DNA from: Myxococcales bacterium UBA1660
Lineage (GTDB): Bacteria; Myxococcota_A; Polyangia; Polyangiales; Houyiibacteriaceae
Length of the DNA stretch: 34,213 bases
Assembly (NCBI GenBank): GCA_002320815.1
Contig: DCLA01000066.1
Span: 1-34,213, forward strand
Direction: 5' to 3'
Both the position numbers and the translations under genes were made by a program. The notes beneath the pieces are model-generated. The model ran no database searches. It worked only from the letters and a program-made list of their open reading frames with translations, and was not told where the DNA came from. Numbering within the stretch: the stretch's first letter is position 1; the number at the start of each line of letters is the position of its first letter. This document shows positions 7,746-14,143 of the stretch, piece after piece.

Positions 7746-10169
7746 ATGTTCAACACGACCACAAAATCCATGCAGTGGGGCGAAGAGACCCTGACGCTTG
7801 AAACGGGCAAGGTTGCCCGCCAGGCCGACGGCTCCGTCATCGCCACGCTCGGCGAAACCTCGGTGATGGCCAACGTGACCTTCGCCAAGGCGCCGAAGCC
7901 GGGTCAGGATTTCTTCCCCCTGACCGTGCACTACAACGAAAAATACTACGCCGCGGGTAAAGTGCCCGGCGGCTTCTTCAAGCGCGAAGGCCGTCCGACC
8001 GAGAAAGAGACGCTGACCTCGCGCCTCATCGACCGTCCGATTCGCCCGCTGTTCGCCCCCGGCTTCAAAAACGAAGTTCTGGTGATCTGCACCGTGCTGA
8101 GCCATGACCTCGTCAACGATCCTGACATCGTGGCGATGATCGCGGCCTCTGCTGCGCTGACGCTGTCCGGCGCGCCCTTCATGGGCCCGATCGCCGGCTG
8201 CCGCGTGGGCTACGAGGATGGCGAATACATCCTGAACCCCGAAGTGTCCGATATGGACCAGCTGCGCATGAACCCCGACCAGCGCCTCGACCTTGTCGTT
8301 GCAGGCACCAAGGACGCGGTCATGATGGTCGAATCCGAAGCCTACGAGCTTTCGGAAGCCGAAATGCTGGGCGCCGTGACCTTTGCGCATGAGCAGATCC
8401 AGCCCGTCATCGACCTGATCATCGATCTGGCCGAAGACGCCGCGAAAGAGCCGTTCGACTACACGCCGCCGGATTACTCCGCGCTGTATGAGAAGGTGAA
8501 AGCCGCCGGCGAAGAGCAGATGCGCGCCGCCTTCGCCATCCGCGACAAGCAGGAACGCACCACCGCGATTTCCGCTGCGCGCGATGCCGTCATGGCGACC
8601 CTGTCCGAAGACGATCTGGCCGATGCCAACCTCGGTTCGGCGTTCAAGAAGCTGGAAAGCTCGATCCTGCGTGGCGCCATCATCAAGGGCGGCGCCCGTA
8701 TCGATGGTCGCGACACCACCACCGTGCGCCAGATCAGCAGCCAAGTCGGCCTGCTGCCCCGGACCCACGGCTCGGCACTGTTCACCCGTGGTGAAACTCA
8801 GGGCCTCGTCGTGACCACTCTGGGCACCGGCGATGATGAGCAGATCATCGACGCCCTGCACGGCAACTACCGTTCGAACTTCATGCTGCACTACAACTTC
8901 CCGCCCTACTCGGTCGGCGAAGTCGGGCGCTTCGGCCCTCCGGGGCGTCGTGAAATCGGCCACGGGAAACTCGCATGGCGCGCGCTGCAGGCTGTCCTGC
9001 CCGCTCCGACCGATTTCCCCTACACGATCCGCGTCGTGTCCGAGATCACCGAATCGAACGGCTCCTCCTCGATGGCGTCGGTTTGCGGCGGTTCGCTGGC
9101 CATGATGGATGCGGGCGTTCCGCTGAAAGCGCCGGTGGCTGGTGTTGCCATGGGTCTGATCCTCGAAGAGGACGGCTCCTACGCGATCCTGACCGACATC
9201 CTTGGCGACGAGGATCACCTCGGCGACATGGACTTCAAGGTCTGCGGCACCGCGACCGGCATCACCGCCATCCAGATGGACATCAAGATCGACGGTCTCT
9301 CCGCCGACCTGATGACCGAGGCCCTCGAGCAGGCCAAGCGCGGCCGGCTCCACATCCTCGGCGAGATGAACAAGGTCCTCGGCGAGGCCCGCGACGACCT
9401 CAGCAAGTACGCTCCGCGCATCACCACCATCAAGGTGAAGCCCGACCAGATCCGTCTGGTCATCGGCCCGGGCGGCAAGATGATCAAGGCGATCGTCGAG
9501 CAGACCGGCGCGCAGATCAACGTCGAGGACGACGGCACCGTCGCCATCGCCGGCTCCGATCCGGAGGGCGTGAAGAAGGCCATCGAGATCATCGAGGGTC
9601 TGACCACCGAGCCCGAGGTCGGCACCAAGTACACCGGCGTCGTCCGCCGCATCGAGCGCTACGGCGCCTTCCTGGAGATCGCTCCCGGCAAGGACGGCCT
9701 GCTCCACATCACCGACATGGACTGGGGCTTCGTCGACAACGTCGAGGACCTCATGAAGCTCGGTGACGAGGTCGAGGTCGTGGTCTCGAACATCGACCGC
9801 GAGGGTCGCATCAAGCTCTCCCGCAAGCCCCTCATCGAGAAGCCCGAGGGCTACGAAGAGAAGGAAGACGACCGCGGCGACCGTGGTGGTCGGGGTCGTG
9901 GCGACCGGGACCGCGGAGATCGCGGTGGCCGGGGCCGGGGTCGCGACGACCGTGGCGGCCGGGGCCGGGATCGCGGTGACCGCGGCGGCCGAGGCCGGGA
10001 TCGCGGCGAGCGCGGCGAGCGCGGCCGTGACGAGGCCCGCACCGAGGGCGGCGAGGGCGAGGGCGGCGAGCGTCGTCGTCGTCGGCGTCGCCGTCGGTCC
10101 GAGGGCGAAGGCGGCGAGGGCGGCGGCGAGGCTCGCAGCGAGCGCTCGGAGCCGACGTCGGAGGCCTGA
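7746..10169 (+). CDS. pnp: Polynucleotide phosphorylase, chimeric (alphaproteobacterial N-part, myxobacterial C-part)
   Basis: An 807-residue open frame with the complete PNPase order: first RNase PH core (residues 1-~145), helical domain, second RNase PH core (~310-540), KH (~556-612, with the GPGGKMIK loop), S1 (~622-690, YTGVVRRIERYGAFLEI) and an Arg/Gly/Asp-rich tail from ~704. PNPase degrades RNA from the 3' end with phosphate and forms the degradosome core. Residues D490, D496 and K498 match the E. coli active-site residues D486, D492 and K494. The N-terminal 490 residues are close to Rhodobacterales sequences and often use GAA for Glu. After about 9245 no Glu is GAA until about 9855, and the KH/S1/tail are unlike alphaproteobacterial PNPase, which ends soon after S1. 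The gene as written is probably an assembly product, not a natural protein. Confidence 0.93.
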   Translation: MFNTTTKSMQWGEETLTLETGKVARQADGSVIATLGETSVMANVTFAKAPKPGQDFFPLTVHYNEKYYAAGKVPGGFFKREGRPTEKETLTSRLIDRPIRPLFAPGFKNEVLVICTVLSHDLVNDPDIVAMIAASAALTLSGAPFMGPIAGCRVGYEDGEYILNPEVSDMDQLRMNPDQRLDLVVAGTKDAVMMVESEAYELSEAEMLGAVTFAHEQIQPVIDLIIDLAEDAAKEPFDYTPPDYSALYEKVKAAGEEQMRAAFAIRDKQERTTAISAARDAVMATLSEDDLADANLGSAFKKLESSILRGAIIKGGARIDGRDTTTVRQISSQVGLLPRTHGSALFTRGETQGLVVTTLGTGDDEQIIDALHGNYRSNFMLHYNFPPYSVGEVGRFGPPGRREIGHGKLAWRALQAVLPAPTDFPYTIRVVSEITESNGSSSMASVCGGSLAMMDAGVPLKAPVAGVAMGLILEEDGSYAILTDILGDEDHLGDMDFKVCGTATGITAIQMDIKIDGLSADLMTEALEQAKRGRLHILGEMNKVLGEARDDLSKYAPRITTIKVKPDQIRLVIGPGGKMIKAIVEQTGAQINVEDDGTVAIAGSDPEGVKKAIEIIEGLTTEPEVGTKYTGVVRRIERYGAFLEIAPGKDGLLHITDMDWGFVDNVEDLMKLGDEVEVVVSNIDREGRIKLSRKPLIEKPEGYEEKEDDRGDRGGRGRGDRDRGDRGGRGRGRDDRGGRGRDRGDRGGRGRDRGERGERGRDEARTEGGEGEGGERRRRRRRRRSEGEGGEGGGEARSERSEPTSEA
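9195..9245. other. Inferred chimera junction between two genomes
   Basis: This stretch encodes the near-invariant PNPase block DILGDEDHLGDMDFKV. To the left, codons are mixed (CTT, GAT, GAA, GTT, GGT appear) and all genes fit Rhodobacterales. To the right, codons end almost only in G or C, GAG replaces GAA, and all genes fit Myxococcota. The residue after the block is VCGT where alphaproteobacterial PNPases usually have VAGT, so the switch has probably happened by about 9245. The frame is kept across it. A shared near-identical stretch in two pnp genes is just where an assembler could cross over. Confidence 0.8.
9870..10105 (+). repeat. Arg/Gly/Asp repeat-coding tract in the PNPase tail
   Basis: The DNA is a degenerate array of GGTGGCCGG, GGCCGGGATCGC and GGTGACCGC-type units encoding repeated GDRGGRGR, GRDRGDRGG and GRDRGERGE peptides, followed by a Gly/Glu patch and a run of nine arginines (about 10074-10100). 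RG/RGG tracts bind RNA and often undergo liquid-like condensation; here that would add RNA affinity to PNPase. It belongs to the myxobacterial side. Repeat number could be affected by assembly. Confidence 0.8.
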
Positions 10170-10177
10170 CCTCTGCC

Positions 10178-10184
10178 GGGGGAG
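10178..10184 (+). promoter_or_regulatory. dut: Shine-Dalgarno element pointing to a CTG start for dut
   Basis: GGGGGAG lies six bases before the in-frame CTG at 10191. A nearer ATG at 10186 is only one base from the element, is in another frame, and meets a stop after two codons. The spacing therefore favours CTG as the dut start. Confidence 0.5.
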
Positions 10185-10190
10185 CATGAG

Positions 10191-10682
10191 CTGAGAGACG
10201 CGGGCGGCGCCGAAGACGGCGCCGCCGGTCTCCGCCTCGCGGTCCGCTTCCTGCGGGCCGACGCCACGCTCCCCCGCTACGCGACCGAGGGGGCGGCCGG
10301 ACTCGATCTGGCCGCCGCCCTGGACGCACCGGTGGAGATCCCGCCCGGCGGCCACGCGCTCGTCGGGACGGGGATCGCCATCCACCTCCCCCCTGGAACC
10401 GAGGGTCAGGTCCGCCCCCGTTCCGGTCTCGCGGCGCGACACGCCGTCACCGTGCTCAACGCCCCGGGCACGATCGACGAGGACTATCGGGGCGAGGTGC
10501 GGGTCATCCTGATCAACCACGGCGCGGAGCCTTTCCGCATCGAGACGGGAGACCGCATCGCCCAGCTGGTGGTCCAGCCGGTCCTGCGCGTGCGCGTGGA
10601 GCCGACCACCGACGAGGCCCCGGCCACCGAGCGTGGCACCGGCGGCTTCGGAAGCACCGGCGGCTTCGGAGGGTCCCGATGA
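10191..10682 (+). CDS. dut: dUTP diphosphatase (dUTPase), start codon unusual
   Basis: A trimeric-type dUTPase that hydrolyses dUTP to dUMP and pyrophosphate, keeping uracil out of DNA and feeding dTMP synthesis. All five motifs are present in order: AGLDLAAA (motif 1), RPRSGLA (2), GTIDEDYRGEV (3), GDRIAQLV (4) and RGTGGFGSTG (5). The first ATG, GTG or TTG in frame is a GTG at 10332, which lies after motif 1 and would destroy the enzyme. Homology extends back to about VRFLRADATLPRY, so the true start must lie before this. The only in-frame candidates are CTG codons at 10173 and 10191; the latter has a ribosome-binding site and gives 163 residues. The frame is the same as pnp, whose TGA ends 21 bases earlier. 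A sequence error is the alternative. The stop overlaps the next gene by ATGA. Confidence 0.88.
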   Translation: MRDAGGAEDGAAGLRLAVRFLRADATLPRYATEGAAGLDLAAALDAPVEIPPGGHALVGTGIAIHLPPGTEGQVRPRSGLAARHAVTVLNAPGTIDEDYRGEVRVILINHGAEPFRIETGDRIAQLVVQPVLRVRVEPTTDEAPATERGTGGFGSTGGFGGSR

Positions 10683-12991
10683 CCGATGACCGCACGATGG
10701 TCTCGGAGGGGATCCCGACGAGCGGGAGCGCCGGCGCCCTGCGCGGCCGCGTGCTCGGCGAGCGCTACGAGGTGCGCGCCCAGCTCCGCAACGACGTCTT
10801 CACCCGCGGCCTCCTCGCCTTCGATCAGGAGACCGAGGACCGCGTGGTCCTGCGCATCGTGCGCGGCGAGCTCCTCGACGAGAAGGGGCGCGCCTCGACC
10901 TACCGAGCCCTGCGCAGCAGCGTGGGCGTCGGCGGTCGTTTCCTCCCCGGGCTCCTCGACGCCGACAAGGACGGCGAGGACGTCTTCGCGGTGGAGCCGG
11001 TCCCCGAGGGAGCCTCCCTCCGCGACGTGCTCGACCGGCGCATCGCCGCCCGGAACCCGATGAAGGACAGCGAGCTGCTGCCCCTGGTGACCCACCTGGA
11101 GACCGCGCTCGCGGCCGTCCCGCCGCCCCTGCGGCACGGCGACGTCCGGGCCGAGCACGTCTGGGTGGACCCGCACCGGCTGTGGCTCCTGGGCGCCTTC
11201 ATGGTGCCCGCCCTGCCCGACGCGGTGGTGCGCCGCCTCCTGCACAAGGACTCCGGGCTCCGCCGCCGGATGGCCCCCGAGGTGCTCCGAGGGATCGCCT
11301 CGGACGCCGCCGACCGCTACGGCGTCGGCGCCATCGTCTACGAGGCGATGACCCTGAAGAAGCCGCCCGAGCACGGCGAGTCCAGCTCGGACCTCCCGCC
11401 GACCCCGGTGGGCGAGCAGGTCCGCTCCCTGCTCCACGCCGACCCCGGCATGCGCGCGAGGTCCCTGGAGCCGCTCATCGACGCCCTGGCCAAGGCCAGC
11501 GGGGTCGCGGTGCCCGAGCTCGACCCCGGCACCTTCCGCGCCGCGCGCCGCATGAGCCCGCCCCGGGCCGGCTCGGTGGTGCCGCCCCTGGCCAAGGGAG
11601 TCGGCACGGGCGCCAAGGGCAGCAACCGGCCTCCCGGCAAGGCCAGCGACCGGCCCGCCGCCAAGGGCGCCAAGGGCGCCAAGGTCCCCGTCAGCAAGGC
11701 CGCCGCCCTCGCGGCGTCGCTGATCCCCCGCCCCGCGCGCAGCGCGAAGGCCCGGGCGAGCGAGGCCCCCGACGAGGCGCTCTCCGGCGACACGGTGCAG
11801 ACCGCGGCGATGAGCGACGAGGACGTCCTCGCCGCGCTGGGTCCGAGCAAGACCGACGTCGACGGCCGGGTCCGCCGCGACGACGACGACGGCCTGCCGC
11901 CGCCCCCCTCGATCTCCGAGGAGGACCGCACCAAGCAGCTCCCGATCTCCGCGCTCACCAAGGAGGGCGCCACCGCCAAGCTCACCCCGATGTCCAAGAA
12001 GCGCGCCCGCGCCGAGCTGGAGCAGCGGGTGGAGACCGGCGGGCTCGATCCGCGACTGGTGCGCGCCGCGTTGGCCCGCCAGGAGCCCGCGGGCCACGTG
12101 GACGACGAGGGCGAGGCGGCGGACACCATCGCCCCGCCGCCGAGCGAGAGTGACCACGCCGTCCCACTCGATCCCTCGGTGCCCGTGCAGGCCGCGCCCG
12201 GCGGGACCCAGGAGCTCCGCCTCGACGAGCTGGTCGACGCCGACGAGGACGAGGACACCGCGGGCTTCTCCCGGGACCCCGCGGTCCCCGTCGGCGCGGC
12301 CCCCGGGGGGACCCAGGAGCTGGCCCTCGACGAGCTCGAGGACGCCGAAGAGGAGTACGACGAGGACTACGCGGACGACTACGAAGACGGCGTCCCCCTC
12401 GACCCCGCCACGCCGGCCACCGCTCGCCCCGGCGGGACCCAGGAGCTCCGCCTCGAGGACCTCGAGGTCCAGGTGCAGGACGACGAGCAGCACGCCGTCC
12501 GCGCGCCCCGGGCCCCGGCCCGGGACGTGGGCCTCGCCGACCTCGAGGAGATGCGCCGCCGCCGCGAAGCGGTGCCCGAGGCGCTCATCCAGCCCATCCC
12601 GCGCCCGCGGAAGGACTCCATGGTGGGCATGAAGGGCCCGGTGCTCTTCGACGACACCGCCCAGCGGGCCGCGGTCGCGCCGGTGGTCCAGGCCCCCGAG
12701 GTCGCCCCGGCCCCGGCTCGGCCCGAGCCCGCCGTCGTGGTGCGGCCGCCCTCGGAGCCGCCCCAGCCCCGCCGGGCCCCGCGCCTCACCGAGCCCATGG
12801 CCAAGCCCGCGGCTCCCGCGGCGCCGACGGACCGCAACTGGGGCGCGCTGATCATCGTGGTCGCCGTGCTCCTGGGCGCGGCCATCATCCTCGGCAGCTT
12901 CCTCTACGCGCGCTACCAGAAGTCGCGCGCGGACGAGCTCCGGCGCCAGCAGATCCAGGAGCGCATCGAGCGGATGCGCGACGGCGACTGA
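10679..12991 (+). CDS. Membrane-anchored protein pseudokinase with TQEL repeats
   Basis: A 770-residue protein. Residues ~20-280 follow a Ser/Thr kinase plan but are degenerate: there is no glycine loop, the VAIK lysine is Arg (VVLRIV), the catalytic loop reads HGDVRAEHV (Asp kept, Asn replaced by His), DFG is lost (LLGAF), while MAPEVL and DRYGVGAIVYEAM remain. This suggests a pseudokinase that binds partners. Residues ~290-490 are Ala/Lys/Pro-rich and disordered. Residues ~495-600 hold three PGGTQEL repeats in acidic sequence, and T418 lies in a related RTKQL. A single transmembrane helix (WGALIIVVAVLLGAA, ~720-745) is followed by a short charged tail. The N-terminal part is therefore probably cytoplasmic. 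It overlaps dut by four bases (ATGA) and is likely coupled to it. The partner is unknown. Confidence 0.8.
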   Translation: MTDDRTMVSEGIPTSGSAGALRGRVLGERYEVRAQLRNDVFTRGLLAFDQETEDRVVLRIVRGELLDEKGRASTYRALRSSVGVGGRFLPGLLDADKDGEDVFAVEPVPEGASLRDVLDRRIAARNPMKDSELLPLVTHLETALAAVPPPLRHGDVRAEHVWVDPHRLWLLGAFMVPALPDAVVRRLLHKDSGLRRRMAPEVLRGIASDAADRYGVGAIVYEAMTLKKPPEHGESSSDLPPTPVGEQVRSLLHADPGMRARSLEPLIDALAKASGVAVPELDPGTFRAARRMSPPRAGSVVPPLAKGVGTGAKGSNRPPGKASDRPAAKGAKGAKVPVSKAAALAASLIPRPARSAKARASEAPDEALSGDTVQTAAMSDEDVLAALGPSKTDVDGRVRRDDDDGLPPPPSISEEDRTKQLPISALTKEGATAKLTPMSKKRARAELEQRVETGGLDPRLVRAALARQEPAGHVDDEGEAADTIAPPPSESDHAVPLDPSVPVQAAPGGTQELRLDELVDADEDEDTAGFSRDPAVPVGAAPGGTQELALDELEDAEEEYDEDYADDYEDGVPLDPATPATARPGGTQELRLEDLEVQVQDDEQHAVRAPRAPARDVGLADLEEMRRRREAVPEALIQPIPRPRKDSMVGMKGPVLFDDTAQRAAVAPVVQAPEVAPAPARPEPAVVVRPPSEPPQPRRAPRLTEPMAKPAAPAAPTDRNWGALIIVVAVLLGAAIILGSFLYARYQKSRADELRRQQIQERIERMRDGD
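12161..12472 (+). repeat. Three TQEL repeats inside the pseudokinase gene
   Basis: Three units of roughly 72 bases encode VPLDPSVPVQAAPGGTQEL, RDPAVPVGAAPGGTQEL and VPLDPATPATARPGGTQEL, each followed by RLDELV-, ALDELE- or RLEDLE-type acidic sequence. The threonines are T510, T545 and T587. Units 1 and 3 share about 28 identical bases (12198-12225 and 12429-12456), suggesting recent duplication or homogenisation. Each unit has the form T-x-x-L. Confidence 0.8.
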
Positions 12992-12995
12992 CCCC

Positions 12996-13075
12996 CGAAG
13001 CGCCCCATCTCGAGGCGCCCGGTCCGAAGCGCCTGGTCCGAAGCGCCTGGTCCGAAGCGCCCCATCTCGAAGCGC
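12996..13075. repeat. Short tandem repeat array between convergent genes
   Basis: Three head-to-tail copies (the last partial) of the 14-base unit TCCGAAGCGCCTGG at about 13022-13060 are flanked by two near-identical copies of GAAGCGCCCCATCTCGA (about 12997 and 13055). Unit length is not a multiple of three and no gene covers it convincingly. It lies between the pseudokinase stop and the trxA terminator. Confidence 0.75.
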
Positions 13076-13112
13076 CGCATCCGAGCCGGCCGAACTCGCC
13101 GCGCCCCCAATT

Positions 13113-13141
13113 GGAAAAGGCCCCCCTCGCGGGAGGCCTCT
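13113..13141 (-). terminator. Rho-independent terminator for trxA
   Basis: On the minus strand AGGCCTCCC, a GCGA loop and GGGGGGCCT form a 9-bp stem (one T-G wobble), followed by TTTCC. It lies about 35 bases after the trxA stop. Confidence 0.65.
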
Positions 13142-13175
13142 TCGGCAGCGCCGGCCCGGGGGCCGGGCGGCGCCC

Positions 13176-13505
13176 TCAGAGGGCGCGGCCGATGAGCTCG
13201 GCGATCTTCGCCTTGGGGATCGCGCCGACGTGCTCGGCGACGACCTCGCCGCCCTTGAAGACCTTCAAGGTGGGCATCGCGCGCACGCCGCACTTGGCGG
13301 CCGTGCCCGGGCTCTCGTCCACGTCGACCTTGGCGACCTTGATCTGGCCCTGGAACTCGTCCGCGAGCTGGTCGACGAACGGAGCGATCTGCTTGCACGG
13401 GCCACACCAGGCCGCGGTGAAGTCGACGAGCACGGGCACGTCCGACTGGAGCACCTCGTCGTCGAAGTTGAGATCGTTCACGGTTCGTACGTTCTGTCCT
13501 GCCAC
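13176..13505 (-). CDS. trxA: Thioredoxin
   Basis: A 109-residue cytosolic disulfide reductase with the WCGPC active site at about residue 31-35, VLVDFTAAWCGPCK before it, the KVDVDESP strand, and the cis-proline motif AMPTLKVFKGG at about 73-83. Length equals E. coli TrxA. The frame is open a little further upstream with a TTG, but the GTG at 13505 is chosen because GGAGG lies five bases before it and the product then starts VAGQNVRTVND, which fits the family. It is transcribed alone, with the promoter at 13549-13577 and a terminator downstream. It supplies reducing power to ribonucleotide reductase, peroxiredoxins and others (family knowledge). Confidence 0.95.
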   Translation of the reverse strand: MAGQNVRTVNDLNFDDEVLQSDVPVLVDFTAAWCGPCKQIAPFVDQLADEFQGQIKVAKVDVDESPGTAAKCGVRAMPTLKVFKGGEVVAEHVGAIPKAKIAELIGRAL

Positions 13506-13548
13506 GCGCACCTCCAATGTGCTGCCCTACCGAGGGGCGAGAGGGTCT

Positions 13549-13577
13549 TTGTTAGACACCTACTCCGACGCTGTCAA
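13549..13577 (-). promoter_or_regulatory. trxA: Sigma70-type promoter of trxA
   Basis: On the minus strand TTGACA (13577-13572), a 17-base spacer, and TAACAA (13554-13549) form a promoter with a consensus -35 and a moderate -10. It stands about 43 bases before the GTG start of trxA. Confidence 0.7.
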
Positions 13578-13701
13578 CGCGGCAGGGTTACGCCCCGAGC
13601 CGGCTGCGACACCCTCCCGCGCGTGGTAGAGTGCCCGCCTCGCCCGGGGTCCGGTGACCCCGCCCCGACCCCTTTCGCACCCCGCCGACGCAGGTCCATC
13701 C

Positions 13702-14136
13702 ATGAGCACCCACCGCCTCTTCGTCGCCCAGGACGTCCTCGACCGTTGGATGGTCGACGAGGCGGTCTCGGTCGAAGGCGACGTGATGACCCTCGACGGG
13801 AACCAGCGCTTCCGGCTCCTGAGCGCGGTGTGCTTCACCGAAGAGCTCACCGGCGAGGGGGATCCCCACGAGCTCATCGGCCGGGTGAAGGACCTCGAGA
13901 CCCTCTCCGGGCTCGGCGGCGAGCACGTGTCCGACTCCGTCATCCTGGGCGACAACGCCTACACCGTCGTCGAGGGCTTCCTCGGCGAGCCCCTCGAGCC
14001 GGAGCCCGACGCGGAGGCGTCGGGGAGCGATCTGGCGTCGGCCACCCTCTCGGCCCTGGGCGAGAAGGCGGAGTCCTCGGAGATCGATCTCCTGGCCCAG
14101 TTCTTCCTGGACCAGCTCCCCGGCAAGGGGAGCTGA
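13702..14136 (+). CDS. Conserved-looking protein of unknown function
   Basis: A 144-residue soluble protein that I do not recognise. It begins MSTHRLFVAQDVLDRWMVDE. The first ~100 residues look folded (VEGDVMTLDGNQRFRLL, a mixed alpha/beta pattern, then LGDNAYTVVEGFLGEPL). A linker of Glu/Pro/Asp/Ser follows, then a C-terminal amphipathic helix (SEIDLLAQFFLDQLPG). There is no signal peptide, membrane helix or cysteine motif. The start at 13702 is used rather than an upstream ATG at 13654 whose extra residues are Pro-rich and look untranslated. It stops seven bases before the HemX-like gene, so it is probably the first gene of the haem-precursor operon. Confidence 0.75.
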   Translation: MSTHRLFVAQDVLDRWMVDEAVSVEGDVMTLDGNQRFRLLSAVCFTEELTGEGDPHELIGRVKDLETLSGLGGEHVSDSVILGDNAYTVVEGFLGEPLEPEPDAEASGSDLASATLSALGEKAESSEIDLLAQFFLDQLPGKGS

Positions 14137-14143
14137 GCGCCCC

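Noticed and set aside
9195..9245. Idea that the hybrid PNPase is a natural recombinant enzyme
   Set aside because: Not only pnp but all genes on each side change phylum at the same place. A transfer large enough to explain this would need an entire 25-kb myxobacterial segment of core genes joined seamlessly in frame, which is much less likely than an assembly crossover.
7557..10520. Long minus-strand open frame covering pnp and dut
   Set aside because: It is the mirror of two clearly recognised genes, crosses the genome junction, and shows only low-complexity sequence.
12913..13407. Minus-strand open frame extending through the 14-base repeats and trxA in another frame
   Set aside because: It overlaps trxA out of frame, and the repeat unit length is not a multiple of three, so the repeated peptide is an artefact.
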